DNA of 64,000 nucleotides from Hydrogenivirga caldilitoris (GCF_003664005.1 NZ_RCCJ01000001.1:1240001-1304000), one strand, 5' to 3'; positions 19,161 to 29,074 are shown, counted from the stretch's first letter. Notes: generated by a model from the sequence alone, not told the origin. Numbers and translations: made by a program.

Positions 19161-19724
19161 TCATTTAGGAGGACACTTGGGTGTCTTCGGTCTGTTTTTA
19201 AATCTGAGGTCCCACTCTATAGCCTCCTTGACGGCTTCTCTCTTCTCCTCCTCGCTCAATTCCGTTTTGTACTTTAGAACCCAACCCTGAGCTAAAATCC
19301 AGGGATCACTTCCTATCTTGTCCCTGTTCAGGTTATATATGGAAGGCCAGTAAAGGGTATTCCCGTATACCCTCTCCGATATATCCCACAGGGTATCACA
19401 CCATCCAACGGTAACCTCTCCGTACTCAGCCTGGGCTGGTGCTACCTCTTCAGGGGGAGGTGGAGGTGGTGGCGGTGTGTGGGCTTGTTTATCCGCCGCG
19501 TGGGCTTCCAGCTTTTCCTTTGCGGATTCAAGTAGTCTCTTAGCGTCACTCAAGAGGTTTCTGCTCTCTTTAAGGTTGTTTTTAGCCTGAGCCACATTCT
19601 CCTTGGGTTCTTGGGCTTCCTTTTCAACCTCCTCAAGGGCAGACTTCGTTGCACAGGATTGGTTTACCACAAAGGCTGCGGAAAGCCCGAGAACAGGAAG
19701 AAGGGCAATTATCTCTCTTCTCAT
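19161..19724 (-). CDS. Envelope protein with coiled coil, polyproline linker and LysM domain
   Basis: 187 aa. The signal-like N terminus ends in NQSCA (Cys29), a poor but possible lipobox. A Lys/Glu-rich coiled coil (about 30-78), a run of eight prolines (about 84-91) and one LysM-like domain (about 105-152, CDTLWDISERVYGN and YWPSIYNLNRDKI) follow. LysM binds peptidoglycan glycan, so this probably bridges a membrane anchor to the wall. It is co-directional with the small lipoprotein just upstream. The function beyond this is unknown. Confidence 0.75.
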   Translation of the reverse strand: MRREIIALLPVLGLSAAFVVNQSCATKSALEEVEKEAQEPKENVAQAKNNLKESRNLLSDAKRLLESAKEKLEAHAADKQAHTPPPPPPPPEEVAPAQAEYGEVTVGWCDTLWDISERVYGNTLYWPSIYNLNRDKIGSDPWILAQGWVLKYKTELSEEEKREAVKEAIEWDLRFKNRPKTPKCPPK

Positions 19725-19736
19725 ACCTTCTCCTCC

Positions 19737-19997
19737 TTACTGCTGAAGACCCGGATGTAGAGTCTTGTCGCTCATATGCTCTTCTATCTTCCTGCTGAGC
19801 TCTTCGGCAGCATTTTTGGTTTCCTGAGCTTCCTTCTTAACTTCTTCTGTTTCCTTCTTGACCTGTTGGGTTTCCTCTTTAAGAGCCTCTACCTCCTTCT
19901 TTAAAGCTTCTACCTCGGACTTGCTGGCACAGGATGAACCAAAGAGAACCAGCCCTGTCACTCCGATAACTGGGAGTATAGCTTTAATCTTTTTCAT
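19737..19997 (-). CDS. Small Lpp-like coiled-coil lipoprotein
   Basis: 86 aa. A signal peptide ending in FGSSC (Cys23) is followed by an almost perfect heptad coiled coil of repeated [10 protein letters not shown]- and EEVKKE-type units to about residue 75. It resembles Braun-type lipoproteins in size and design, though not provably in ancestry. It shares a short C-terminal pattern (helix, then DKxxHP/T) with the downstream LysM protein, suggesting that the two arose from one another. A GGAGGG ribosome binding site precedes the ATG. Confidence 0.75.
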   Translation of the reverse strand: MKKIKAILPVIGVTGLVLFGSSCASKSEVEALKKEVEALKEETQQVKKETEEVKKEAQETKNAAEELSRKIEEHMSDKTLHPGLQQ

Positions 19998-20048
19998 ACT
20001 TGTTCCCTCCTATGTTTAGTTGTATCGTCTACTATAATATCATTTTTA

Positions 20049-21719
20049 ATGCCCAAAAGAGAAGACTTGAAGAAGGTACTTATCATCGGCTCAGGTCCAA
20101 TCGTTATAGGTCAAGCTGCCGAGTTTGATTACTCAGGAAGCCAAGCCTGCAAAGCCCTGAGGCAAGAAGGTTATGAGGTTATACTTGTAAACTCAAACCC
20201 TGCTACCATAATGACAGACCCAGAGGTGGCAGACAGAACTTACGTTGAACCCCTTGAGTTAGAAGTGATTGAGGAGATAATAAAGAAAGAGAGACCCGAT
20301 GCACTCCTACCAACCCTTGGTGGACAGACGGCTCTTAACCTTTCCGTAAAGCTGTATGAGGAGAAAGTTCTTGAGAGTTACGGAGTTGAACTGATAGGAG
20401 CAAGCTATGAAGCCATAAAGAAAGGGGAGGACAGGGAGCTCTTCCGGGAAGCTATGAGAAATATAGGGCTTAAAGTTCCAGAGAGCGCTGTTGTTTCTTC
20501 AGAGGAGGAGGGTTTAAAAGCTGTAGAGAGTATAGGTTTTCCCGTTATACTGAGGCCTGCCTTTACCCTGGGTGGAACGGGAGGTTCCATAGCTTACAAC
20601 GTAGAGGAGTTTAAGCAGAAGTTAGCCGTGGCTTTAAAGACTTCTCCCATACATCAAGTTCTTTTGGACAAGTCCCTTATAGGCTGGAAAGAATTTGAGT
20701 TTGAAGTCATAAGGGATAAGGCAGATAACGTGATAATAGTTTGCTCCATTGAGAACTTTGACCCCATGGGTGTACACACGGGAGATTCTATCACGGTCGC
20801 TCCAGCTCAGACCTTGACAGACAAGGAGTACCAGATTCTAAGGGACGCCTCCATAGCCGTCATAAGGGAAATAGGAGTTGATACGGGGGGCTCAAATATA
20901 CAGTTTGCAGTAAGCCCCGAGAACGGTGATTTCTACGTTATAGAGATGAATCCAAGGGTATCAAGGTCATCGGCTTTAGCCTCCAAGGCTACGGGCTTCC
21001 CAATAGCCAAGGTTGCGGCGAAGCTCGCCGTAGGTTACACCCTTGATGAATTAAAGAACGATATAACTAAGTTTACTCCAGCTTCCTTTGAGCCTTCCAT
21101 AGACTACGTGGTGGTCAAGATTCCTCGCTTTGACTTTAGGAAGTTCCCAGAGGTTGACCCAACCTTGACCACCATGATGAAGTCCGTAGGGGAGGTTATG
21201 GCGATCGGAAGAACCTTCAAGGAGGCTTTACTCAAGGCTATAAGGAGTCTTGAACTTGACAGGTACGGGCTTGCCTTTCCGAAGATGGAAGTACCAGACC
21301 AAGAGCTTGTAAGGAACTTAAGAACCCCTAACGAAAACAGACTGTGGTACATAGCCGAGGCTTTCAGAAGGGGATATCCTCTGGAGGAAATTTACAGCTA
21401 TACGCGTATAGACCCATGGTTTCTACATAACATAGAGGATATAGTTCTCTTTGAGAGGAGACTCAAAGAAGAGGAGCTTACAGAAAACCTACTCAGGGAA
21501 GCAAAAGAGCTTGGATACTCAGACTTGGAGATAGCTCTCTTGCGTGGGGTAGATGAAAAACATATAAGAGAGTTAAGGGATAGGTTTTCTATAAAACCTA
21601 CCTTCAAGGGGGTTGATACCTGTGCAGGCGAATTCGTAGCCTACACACCCTATTACTACTCCTCCTACGAGGTTCCCTATTACTCTGTGGATGGACAAAC
21701 CTTCTTAGATGAGGATTAG
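20049..21719 (+). CDS. carB: Carbamoyl-phosphate synthase large subunit, N-terminal half (split CarB)
   Basis: 556 aa, about half the usual ~1070. It begins [21 protein letters not shown] and contains the first ATP-grasp (carboxyphosphate) domain with [15 protein letters not shown] and the oligomerisation domain, ending soon after [17 protein letters not shown]. It stops cleanly at TAG, and the next gene is unrelated, so the carbamate-phosphorylating and allosteric half must be encoded elsewhere. This matches the carB split described for Aquifex aeolicus. TATAAT lies 10 nt before the ATG, and there is no ribosome binding site. Confidence 0.93.
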   Translation: MPKREDLKKVLIIGSGPIVIGQAAEFDYSGSQACKALRQEGYEVILVNSNPATIMTDPEVADRTYVEPLELEVIEEIIKKERPDALLPTLGGQTALNLSVKLYEEKVLESYGVELIGASYEAIKKGEDRELFREAMRNIGLKVPESAVVSSEEEGLKAVESIGFPVILRPAFTLGGTGGSIAYNVEEFKQKLAVALKTSPIHQVLLDKSLIGWKEFEFEVIRDKADNVIIVCSIENFDPMGVHTGDSITVAPAQTLTDKEYQILRDASIAVIREIGVDTGGSNIQFAVSPENGDFYVIEMNPRVSRSSALASKATGFPIAKVAAKLAVGYTLDELKNDITKFTPASFEPSIDYVVVKIPRFDFRKFPEVDPTLTTMMKSVGEVMAIGRTFKEALLKAIRSLELDRYGLAFPKMEVPDQELVRNLRTPNENRLWYIAEAFRRGYPLEEIYSYTRIDPWFLHNIEDIVLFERRLKEEELTENLLREAKELGYSDLEIALLRGVDEKHIRELRDRFSIKPTFKGVDTCAGEFVAYTPYYYSSYEVPYYSVDGQTFLDED

Positions 21720-21829
21720 TGTATTAGCATATTTTTATAACTTTTCCGAATATTAAAAACTCTTATCTTGAAGTCCACCCCAGTGAGGATTTAATAGTAT
21801 TCCATCAAAGTCATCAGGGAGGTGGAAAA

Positions 21830-22315
21830 ATGAAAAGGGTTTTATTTAGCTTCCTTTTAGCCGGAGGTGTGAGCCTGGCTCAGCCGGTCTTTATGGATGG
21901 GGAGTGGGCTAAAGCCTTCTGCGAGGTCTGGAATAACACGCCAGCCTTAGTGAACGAGCTGGGACAGAACGATGCATGGAAAGAGGTTCCTGAGAGGAAG
22001 CTGTTCCTTTACAGAAAGGACTGCGGTGACGAGAAGATAGTTCAGCTCACCATAAAGAATGAAAACAACCAGGCTATGTGTGTCTATGGTGGTCCTAAGA
22101 AGGACGATATCACTGATAATGACTTCCTTATGTACGCGGACACGGAAAGGTGGCTTGAAATGGGCAGGAAGGAGTATGGACCAATGAGGGCTATGATGTT
22201 TGGGAGACTTAAGTTCAGAGGACCAAAATTTGTAGCGATGAAAAATATGGGACCCTTTGAGTCTTTTCTGGACGCCGTAGATGAGGTAAAATCTGATACG
22301 AACAAATGTCCATAA
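21830..22315 (+). CDS. Secreted protein of unknown function
   Basis: 161 aa. It has a signal peptide (KRVLFSFLLAGGVSLAQ) and then a small globular domain with three cysteines (CEVW, RKDCGDE, AMCVYGG) and Trp/Met-rich segments; a fourth Cys is at the C terminus (NKCP). I do not recognise the family. It has a strong GGGAGGTGG ribosome binding site. The last codons overlap the start of the sulfur-carrier gene by 10 nt, so the two are cotranslated. Confidence 0.7.
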   Translation: MKRVLFSFLLAGGVSLAQPVFMDGEWAKAFCEVWNNTPALVNELGQNDAWKEVPERKLFLYRKDCGDEKIVQLTIKNENNQAMCVYGGPKKDDITDNDFLMYADTERWLEMGRKEYGPMRAMMFGRLKFRGPKFVAMKNMGPFESFLDAVDEVKSDTNKCP

Positions 22316-22506
22316 AGGTTCTGTATAGAGGTAAGGAGATAGAGCTACCCGAAAATAAGCTGAAAGCTAAGGAACTTCTGAGGAGATTGGGGCTCTCGCC
22401 CCTCTCTTCCCTTGTAATTAAGAACAACGAAGTTATATCCGAGGATGACTACGTTGAAGAGGGAGATAATATTAGAGTTATAAATGCGATTTCTGGGGGA
22501 GTTTAG
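22306..22506 (+). CDS. ThiS/MoaD-like sulfur-carrier protein
   Basis: 66 aa. A beta-grasp protein of ThiS size, with late motif EEGDNIRVINAISGGV. The family ends in Gly-Gly, which is adenylated and thiocarboxylated; here a Val follows the Gly-Gly before the stop. Such proteins give sulfur to thiamine, molybdopterin or tRNA thiolation (TtuB in thermophiles). No thiG, moaE or ttuA neighbour is present, so the pathway is open. It overlaps both the upstream gene (10 nt) and rodA (23 nt). Confidence 0.75.
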   Translation: MSIKVLYRGKEIELPENKLKAKELLRRLGLSPLSSLVIKNNEVISEDDYVEEGDNIRVINAISGGV

Positions 22507-23599
22507 GGGCTTAGACTGGGTTCTCTTGTTACTGCTCGCGGGCATACAGCTCTTTGGTATTGTAGGTGTGCTCAGCGCCTCTTACAGCGAAGGTATGCCG
22601 ATTCTATTCAAAAAACACCTGTTGTACGTAGCCTTGAGCTGGTTGATAATCTTTCTGCTATCAAGAGAAAAATTCAGAAATATACTTGACCTTTCACTGT
22701 ACATATACCTCTTCAATCTCTTTCTTTTGGTTTTGGTACTTATTATGGGTAGAGAAGTTTACGGTGCAAAGAGGTGGTTAAACCTTGGGTTCATAAACAT
22801 ACAACCTTCTGAGTTTATGAAACTCTCCCTTATACTCCTGACGGCTTACGTTCTACCTCACATAAGGAGGTTAAGGGACAGGAAGGTTCTTCTCCTGGTT
22901 TTTGTATTCTCAATACCTGCAGTTGTTACCCTCAAACAACCCGACCTTGGGACTGCAGCAACGTACTTTGTTCCTTTAATGGTGATGCTATTTGTCAAAG
23001 GTGTCCGAATCAGATACTTTATCCTCGCAGGTCTAACCCTACTGATAACGTCCCCTCTTATATGGAATCTTCTTAAAGACTACCAGAAGAAGAGAATCCT
23101 TGCGGTTATTGATCCTTACAGCGATTACCTTGGAAGTGGCTATCAGCTCATACAGTCGGTTATAGCGATAGGCTCAGGTGGTATAACGGGTAAGGGAGTT
23201 TTAAAAGGTACCCAATCCCAGCTGATGTTTCTACCTGAAGCCCATACAGACTTTATCTTCTCAGTTATAGGAGAGGAACTCGGCTTTATGGGAACATCTC
23301 TCTTTGTCCTTCTTGTATTCTTTTTCCTCCTAAGGATATTCAGCTATCTCAGAATAGCTATTACCAGCTCAGAAGTGCTGTTCATAGCAGGAGTTTTCTC
23401 TCTGTTTTTCTTTCAGTACTCGGTCAATATCCTTATGACCCTTGGACTGTTCCCTGTAGTGGGAATACCGCTACCTTTTGTGAGCTTTGGGGGCAGTTCA
23501 ATGCTTACCTTCAGCATTATGATAGGTATACTTATGAGTATATATCGCGAGCTGACGGGTGTCGTACCCGTTCTCGCCAAAGAAGTAAATTATGAGTAA
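22484..23599 (+). CDS. rodA: SEDS glycosyltransferase RodA
   Basis: 371 aa with 10 expected membrane helices. SEDS signatures: KRWLNLGFINIQPSEFMK, LKQPDLGTAATY, GSGGITGKGVLKGTQSQLMFLPEAHTDFIF (41 percent of the loop shown here by position about 225-255) and PFVSFGGSSML near the C terminus. It polymerises lipid II with PBP2 (mrdA, 9851-11620). RodA rather than FtsW is favoured by length and by the LPEAHTDFIF loop; FtsW cannot be fully excluded. Confidence 0.88.
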   Translation: MRFLGEFRGLDWVLLLLLAGIQLFGIVGVLSASYSEGMPILFKKHLLYVALSWLIIFLLSREKFRNILDLSLYIYLFNLFLLVLVLIMGREVYGAKRWLNLGFINIQPSEFMKLSLILLTAYVLPHIRRLRDRKVLLLVFVFSIPAVVTLKQPDLGTAATYFVPLMVMLFVKGVRIRYFILAGLTLLITSPLIWNLLKDYQKKRILAVIDPYSDYLGSGYQLIQSVIAIGSGGITGKGVLKGTQSQLMFLPEAHTDFIFSVIGEELGFMGTSLFVLLVFFFLLRIFSYLRIAITSSEVLFIAGVFSLFFFQYSVNILMTLGLFPVVGIPLPFVSFGGSSMLTFSIMIGILMSIYRELTGVVPVLAKEVNYE

Positions 23600-24723
23600 T
23601 GGTGAAAGGAATTTATATTCACATACCCTTCTGCTCTTACAAGTGTCCCTATTGTGATTTTACGTCCGTAGTAAGCTATCCCCTGAAGCATGAAGATTAC
23701 ATAAAACTCCTTATAAGGGAGGCAAAGCTGTACGGTGATGTCAGTGCGAAGATAGAGAGCGTTTACTTTGGTGGAGGAACCCCAACCCTTTTACCTCCCT
23801 ACCTGTTGGGCAAGCTCCTTGAAGAGTTAGACAGGCTCTTCAACCTATCTGGAGTTCTGGAGATAACGGTTGAATGTAACCCTGAAACTTACCGATACAA
23901 TGAGTTTAAAGAACTGCTCAGTGCAGGTGTAAACAGGTTGAGCATAGGCGTTCAGAGTTTTACCGAAAAGGGTCTCAGGATACTGAGCAGAGAGCATAGT
24001 GTTGAAGAATCTATTAGGGCTTACATGGACGCCAGAGAAGCAGGTTTTGAAAACGTAAACCTTGACCTTATATTTGCCTTCCCGGAGCAAAAGCCAGAGG
24101 ATATCAGCACAGAGCTCAATTGGATTGGCAGCTTGAAGCCAGATCACGTATCAGCGTATATGCTTACACCTTACGGGGGTACACCGATGGGTAATAAGAT
24201 ACTGGGAGGAGAAATGCAAACTCCAGAAGAGGAAACCCTTGAGGATATATATACAAGGCTGTGGAAAGGACTAAAGGAGCTGGGTTACGGAAGATACGAG
24301 ATATCCAACTGGGCTAAGGAGGGAAAGGAGTGCAGGCACAACCTGCTGTACTGGACGATGGAAGAGTTTCTTGGACTCGGTGTTTCCGCCTGGGGTTTCT
24401 TAGAAAAGAAACGCTATGGAAACAGCAAGAACATAGGAAGCTATATAAAGGCAGTTTCCGAGCTCAAAAGACCTGTGCAGAGCGAAATAGGGCTGAGTGA
24501 AAAAGAGCTCTATGAAGAAGAGCTCATGCTTAAACTCAGGCTCAAGTGGGGTTTAAGGGAAGAGGAGTTAACTTTGGTTCCAGAGCATTTAAGGGGGTTT
24601 TTTGAAGTAAGAGAAGGGAAGGTGGGCATAAGGGAAGAGTTTATGCTCTTGACTAACGAATTAATAACGGATGTCCTGTTATATAATTCTGATAGAAACA
24701 TAACGGAGGTAAGGAATGGCTAA
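23599..24723 (+). CDS. hemW: Radical SAM protein HemW (HemN-like)
   Basis: 374 aa. The radical SAM cluster motif is CSYKCPYC (C-x3-C-x2-C) in [14 protein letters not shown], then [24 protein letters not shown] and the C-terminal HemN domain. Coproporphyrinogen oxidase HemN proper is longer (about 450 aa) with an extra Cys; this length and CxxxCxxC without a fourth Cys fit HemW, a heme chaperone. The ATG follows the rodA stop with a 1-nt overlap; the end overlaps ilvC by 8 nt. Confidence 0.85.
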   Translation: MVKGIYIHIPFCSYKCPYCDFTSVVSYPLKHEDYIKLLIREAKLYGDVSAKIESVYFGGGTPTLLPPYLLGKLLEELDRLFNLSGVLEITVECNPETYRYNEFKELLSAGVNRLSIGVQSFTEKGLRILSREHSVEESIRAYMDAREAGFENVNLDLIFAFPEQKPEDISTELNWIGSLKPDHVSAYMLTPYGGTPMGNKILGGEMQTPEEETLEDIYTRLWKGLKELGYGRYEISNWAKEGKECRHNLLYWTMEEFLGLGVSAWGFLEKKRYGNSKNIGSYIKAVSELKRPVQSEIGLSEKELYEEELMLKLRLKWGLREEELTLVPEHLRGFFEVREGKVGIREEFMLLTNELITDVLLYNSDRNITEVRNG

Positions 24724-25717
24724 GATATACTACGACAGCGACGCTTCCCTTGAACCTATCAAGGGAAAGAAGGTAGCCATACTTGGTTACGGCTCTCAAG
24801 GCCACGCTCACGCCTTAAATCTTAAGGACAGCGGAGTGGACGTTGTTATAGGCCTTCATGAAAAGAGCAGGTCCAGGGAAAAGGCAAAGAAGGACGGCTT
24901 TGAAGTTCTGACACCCTCCGAAGCTTCCAAGGTAGCGGACATAATAATGTTTCTTGTTCCAGATACGGTTCAACCTGACCTTTACAGAGAGTGTGTTGAA
25001 CCCAACCTTAACCCTAAGAAAACCCTCGCCTTCGCCCACGGGTTTAATATTCACTTTAAGCAGATAGTTCCTCCCCCGGATGTAGATGTCTTTATGGTTG
25101 CCCCAAAGGGTCCAGGACATCTGGTCAGATGGATGTATGAGGAAGGAAAGGGGGTTCCGGCACTTGTAGCCATATACCAGGACGCCACCGGAGGCTGTTT
25201 GGATAAAGCCCTTGCTTACGCCAAGGGGCTCGGTGCCACAAGGGCTGGGGTTATAGAAACCTCCTTCAAGGAGGAAACGGAGACAGACCTATTCGGAGAA
25301 CAATCGGTGCTGTGTGGAGGGGTGACAGCCCTTATAAAGGCTGGTTTTGAAACCCTTACTGAAGCCGGGTATCAACCGGAAGTGGCTTACTTTGAGTGTC
25401 TCCACGAGCTAAAGCTCATTGTTGACCTTATATACCAGTACGGAATAGCCGGTATGAGATACTCAATCTCTGACACCGCAAAGTACGGAGACGTTACCCG
25501 TGGTGAGAGAATATACGAAGCCGTTAAACCCTTGATGAAGGATATACTTACAGAAATTCAGAAGGGTGAGTTTGCAAGGGAATGGGTCCTTGAGAACAAA
25601 GCGGGAAGACCTGTTTACCACGCCCTCCTTGAAAGAGACAGGGAACACCTGATAGAGAAAGTGGGAGAAGAGCTTAGAAAGATGATGCCCTGGATTACGG
25701 GGAAGGAGCTTAAATGA
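24716..25717 (+). CDS. ilvC: Ketol-acid reductoisomerase (class I)
   Basis: 333 aa. NADPH-binding [17 protein letters not shown] near residue 26, the specificity loop [10 protein letters not shown], and the metal-site residues in [12 protein letters not shown] and [13 protein letters not shown]. It catalyses the second step of branched-chain amino acid synthesis. The ribosome binding site GGAGGTAAGG lies within the end of hemW. Confidence 0.97.
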   Translation: MAKIYYDSDASLEPIKGKKVAILGYGSQGHAHALNLKDSGVDVVIGLHEKSRSREKAKKDGFEVLTPSEASKVADIIMFLVPDTVQPDLYRECVEPNLNPKKTLAFAHGFNIHFKQIVPPPDVDVFMVAPKGPGHLVRWMYEEGKGVPALVAIYQDATGGCLDKALAYAKGLGATRAGVIETSFKEETETDLFGEQSVLCGGVTALIKAGFETLTEAGYQPEVAYFECLHELKLIVDLIYQYGIAGMRYSISDTAKYGDVTRGERIYEAVKPLMKDILTEIQKGEFAREWVLENKAGRPVYHALLERDREHLIEKVGEELRKMMPWITGKELK

Positions 25718-26337
25718 ACCTCACCAGCAAGAGAGAAAATCTTAAGAAACTTTACGTTCCTCTGGGGCTTGCGATCGCAAGGACGGGAATACACCCCAAC
25801 CTTATAACTCTGATCTCCCTGTTCCTTGGCACAGTCTCCGCCTACTTCTTCTACAACGAAAAGGTCCTCACGGCTGTGAGCTTTCTGATTCTTTCCGGAC
25901 TCTTTGACCTCATAGACGGAGTTGTAGCCCGTGAGACGGAGAGAACTTCCAAGTTTGGGGAGGTCTTTGACTGGGTTGCAGACAAATGGGTGGACGGTTT
26001 CGTGCTGGGTGCGGTAGGCTTTGCCTTTGCCTCTCCCTTTGTTGCTACAACTGCCGTTGTGGTCTCCATGCTTCACTCCTTTATAAAGCCTGTAGCCTAT
26101 GCAGAGATCGGATATTCAGAGAGGGTGAGGGGTAAGATAAAAGACCCTCTTGAAGGTATAGGTTTCTTTGGAAGGCCTGAAACACACCTTACCCTTATAA
26201 CCTTTGCACTGCTGGAACGTGCTCATTTCCCCCTGGGACTTAACTTTGGAATCAAGCTTGTAGCTCTTTTAACCCTAATATCCTTGCTGGTCAGGATAAT
26301 TTACCTTTACAAACACTACGGTAAGGAGTACGAATAA
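25714..26337 (+). CDS. CDP-alcohol phosphatidyltransferase family protein
   Basis: 207 aa, several membrane helices. It has the complete family motif DG-x2-AR-x8-G-x3-D-x3-D, read here as DGVVARE...[12 protein letters not shown] (residues about 69-92). It transfers a phosphatidyl-type group from CDP-lipid to an alcohol; PgsA-type or inositol-type specificity cannot be decided. It overlaps ilvC by 4 nt and the next start by 1 nt. Confidence 0.85.
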   Translation: MNLTSKRENLKKLYVPLGLAIARTGIHPNLITLISLFLGTVSAYFFYNEKVLTAVSFLILSGLFDLIDGVVARETERTSKFGEVFDWVADKWVDGFVLGAVGFAFASPFVATTAVVVSMLHSFIKPVAYAEIGYSERVRGKIKDPLEGIGFFGRPETHLTLITFALLERAHFPLGLNFGIKLVALLTLISLLVRIIYLYKHYGKEYE

Positions 26338-27005
26338 TGGAAAAGAGACCGTACGTAATAATTGTTTCAGAGGTGAGTATAGATGGGAAGCTTACCCTTT
26401 ACAGGGGAGCTTCATCTAAAGAGCTTATGAGCCTCATGGATGAGGAGGCTTATCGTTATCTCCACGAGATCAGGGCGAAGGTTGACGGGATAATGGTCGG
26501 CTGCGAGACCGTAAGGACTGATAACCCAAGCCTTACAGTAAGGTACGTGAAGGGGAAGAACCCAACAAGGATAATACCCTGCTCAACGGCAAACGTCCCC
26601 CTTGATGCAAACGTTCTGAACACCGAAGAAGCACCAACCATAATAGCAACTACAGAAAGGGCTCCCAAGGACAGAATTGAGAAGATAAAGGAAAAAGGAG
26701 CCCAGATAATCTTTGCAGGGGACGAGCTTGTAGATTTTGACCAGCTCTTACCAAAGCTCTACGACATGGGTATAAAAACCCTTATGGTTGAAGGCGGTGC
26801 CTCCATAAACTGGGAGTTTGTGAAGAGGAAAAAGGTTGATGAGATAAGGCTTATACACCTACCTGTCATAGTAGGTGGAGAAAACGTTCCAACCCTTGTA
26901 GGAGGAGAGGGCTTTAAAAAACTTAAGGATATCCTTCATCTCAGGCTCAGGTCTCACTTTAAAAGGGGAAATCAACTCATAACCGAGTGGGAAGTGGCCA
27001 GGTAA
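26337..27005 (+). CDS. RibD C-terminal-type pyrimidine reductase (riboflavin pathway)
   Basis: 222 aa. It is a free-standing reductase domain (RibD_C): VSEVSIDGKLTLYRG at the N terminus, VGCETVRTDNPSLTVRYV, and MVEGGASINWEFV near residue 150. It reduces the ribosyl side chain of the pyrimidine intermediate with NADPH. A stand-alone reductase without the deaminase half resembles archaeal-type enzymes. Confidence 0.83.
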   Translation: MEKRPYVIIVSEVSIDGKLTLYRGASSKELMSLMDEEAYRYLHEIRAKVDGIMVGCETVRTDNPSLTVRYVKGKNPTRIIPCSTANVPLDANVLNTEEAPTIIATTERAPKDRIEKIKEKGAQIIFAGDELVDFDQLLPKLYDMGIKTLMVEGGASINWEFVKRKKVDEIRLIHLPVIVGGENVPTLVGGEGFKKLKDILHLRLRSHFKRGNQLITEWEVAR

Positions 27006-27008
27006 AAG

Positions 27009-27866
27009 TTGGTAATAGTCTTCGTGCTATCCTTCTTCCTCCTGCTTTCAGGATACGTGGTTAGCACCCTCCAATCCACGAGTTCAACAATCAATATAGT
27101 TGAAAAGGTTTACAAAAAGCAGCAGTCCTACCATGCTCTCCTATCCCTACTTCCCTACATAATTCAGAGTTTGAAAAGTGAGGATGCCAGTTACGATGCC
27201 CTCTCCGACCCATGGGCGATGCCCTTTGCGGTTCAAACCGAGAAAGGTAGCCTTGAGGTTGTAATATACGACGAGGACAGGTTCTTAAACCTCAACAAAG
27301 TGGGAGAAGACCCCCTGTACAGAGAAGTCTTTGAGAGACTCCTCAACCTCTTAGGGGTAAGTCAGGGTTACACCGATAGACTCTTAGCGTGGATAGGGAA
27401 AGAGCCTAAGAACTTTGAAAGCGAGTATCCTTTAAAGAGAGCTCCGATGGATTCCCCCGAGGAGCTTGAATTCCTGGGTATGAAAAGGGATGAGCTGTAC
27501 GGAAAAACTGAGGGGGACATAAGTTATCCAGGAGTCCTTAGCCTGGTGACCACGTACTCCTCAGGAAAGATAAACGTGAATACGGCACCAAAGTATATCC
27601 TAATGGCTCTTGACCCGGGGATAGATTCCAGTTTGGCAGATAGAATTATTGAGTACAGGGCTAAAAAGCCCTTTAAAAGCATCAACGACCTTGTTCTTGT
27701 GGAAGGTATGAGTTTTGATATCCTTTACAGAATTCAAAAGGTGATAGACGTTAAGAGCTCCTTCTTCAGGTTAAAGGAGACGGTTAAAACAGGGGATGTT
27801 GAAACCACCCTTGAAGTGGTCTACGATAGAAGTAAAAATGAGATAGTCTACAAGAGGCTCTATTGA
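27009..27866 (+). CDS. gspK: Type II secretion minor pseudopilin GspK
   Basis: 285 aa. It has an N-terminal hydrophobic helix, then the GspK pattern with GKINVNTAPKYILMALDPG and a helix-hairpin-helix-like repeat (FKSINDLVLVEGMSFDILYRI). The only available start is the TTG at 27009, since an in-frame TAA ends the previous gene two codons upstream. As a result the protein starts directly in the hydrophobic helix and lacks the basic leader and Gly cleavage site expected of a prepilin. Paired with gspF. Confidence 0.72.
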   Translation: MVIVFVLSFFLLLSGYVVSTLQSTSSTINIVEKVYKKQQSYHALLSLLPYIIQSLKSEDASYDALSDPWAMPFAVQTEKGSLEVVIYDEDRFLNLNKVGEDPLYREVFERLLNLLGVSQGYTDRLLAWIGKEPKNFESEYPLKRAPMDSPEELEFLGMKRDELYGKTEGDISYPGVLSLVTTYSSGKINVNTAPKYILMALDPGIDSSLADRIIEYRAKKPFKSINDLVLVEGMSFDILYRIQKVIDVKSSFFRLKETVKTGDVETTLEVVYDRSKNEIVYKRLY

Positions 27867-29059
27867 TGGCTGAGTACATATACGAAGGCATAAAAGAGGG
27901 AAAGCGGATCAAAGGCAAGGTTGAAGCGAGCACAAGAAGAGAAGCCTTAAGCAGACTTAAAGGGGAAGGTGTACTTCCCACCTCAGTAGAGCCTGTATCA
28001 CAGAAGACACCCCTGTGGAAGAGGGAGTTCCATCTCGGTAAACCCTCGGAGGAAGAGCTGTCCTTTATCCTCCTACAACTTTCCATACTTATTGAATCAG
28101 GCATACCTCTCTCCAAAGCGCTTGAACTTGTATCCTCCCAGACAAATGACAGTAGGATAACCAGTGCCCTGCTTGATATCAAAAGCAGCGTTGAGCGTGG
28201 AGAAAACCTCTCTTCAGCTTTCAGGAAGAGCGGCATATTTCCTGAGTTCCTCTCAGAGATGCTAACAGCGGCGGAAACAGGGGAAAACCTGGAGAAAGTC
28301 TTTGAGGTAGCAGGTAAACATCTTGAAACGGTAGCCGAAATGAAGTCCAGGATAGTAAGTGCCATAACCTACCCCTCCGTGGTTATAGGTTTCAGTATCT
28401 TTGCCCTCTTCATAGCCATAAAATTTGTTGTCCCACGGATAGCAAAAGTTCTTGAAGGCTTCGGTAAGGAACTTCCTCTGGTAACGAAGGTTGTTATTCT
28501 CTTCTCAGACCTGTTGACCTATGTTCTTTACCTCTCCCCGTTGATATTACTGGGGTTCCTCTACAGAGAGAAGCTTATCGGAAAGGGTAGGATAGACAGG
28601 CTTGTCCTAAAAGTCCCAGTGGTAGGAAGGGTTGGTTTTTACTTTAACCTGTCAAGGTTCGCTTACACCCTTTACATGACCCTCCTCTCCTCAGTCCCCA
28701 TAACAAACGCTTTCAGGATAGCCACAGGAAGTGTATCAAACACCTACATAAGGAGCAGACTGGAGGTCCTATCTCAGGAGATAGACAGGGGGCAGAGTCT
28801 TTCTTGGGTGTTGAAAAAGACAGGGCTTTTCCCCCCTCTCTTTATAAACCTTGTAGAAACAGGGGAAAGCAGTGGGGAGCTTGAAAGAATGCTACGTCTT
28901 GTTTCAGAGCTTTACCAGAAGGAAGCCCTCAGACTTATAAACCTCTGGGTTAGACTCATTGAACCGATATCAATCTTGCTGATAGGAGTGATAGTTGGTG
29001 TGATAGTTGTGAGCGTTCTCCTGCCTTTAACAGAGATAACTTCAGGCATAAAGAGGTAG
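27866..29059 (+). CDS. gspF: Type II secretion inner-membrane protein GspF
   Basis: 397 aa. Two repeated T2SF domains (about 70-195 and 270-395) with three membrane helices; motifs LSILIESGIPLSKALELV, EMLTAAETGENLEKV and their second copy FINLVETGESSGELERML. It is the platform protein for the secretion ATPase (GspE/PilB type); a PilC role in type IV pili is the main alternative. It follows gspK with ATG within its stop region. The ATPase is not in this window. Confidence 0.88.
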   Translation: MAEYIYEGIKEGKRIKGKVEASTRREALSRLKGEGVLPTSVEPVSQKTPLWKREFHLGKPSEEELSFILLQLSILIESGIPLSKALELVSSQTNDSRITSALLDIKSSVERGENLSSAFRKSGIFPEFLSEMLTAAETGENLEKVFEVAGKHLETVAEMKSRIVSAITYPSVVIGFSIFALFIAIKFVVPRIAKVLEGFGKELPLVTKVVILFSDLLTYVLYLSPLILLGFLYREKLIGKGRIDRLVLKVPVVGRVGFYFNLSRFAYTLYMTLLSSVPITNAFRIATGSVSNTYIRSRLEVLSQEIDRGQSLSWVLKKTGLFPPLFINLVETGESSGELERMLRLVSELYQKEALRLINLWVRLIEPISILLIGVIVGVIVVSVLLPLTEITSGIKR

Positions 29060-29074
29060 TAAAATTTAATTACC

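Noticed and set aside
20049-21719. carB as a truncated pseudogene
   Set aside because: The break falls at the domain boundary and matches the natural split in Aquifex; the frame is intact with a normal stop.
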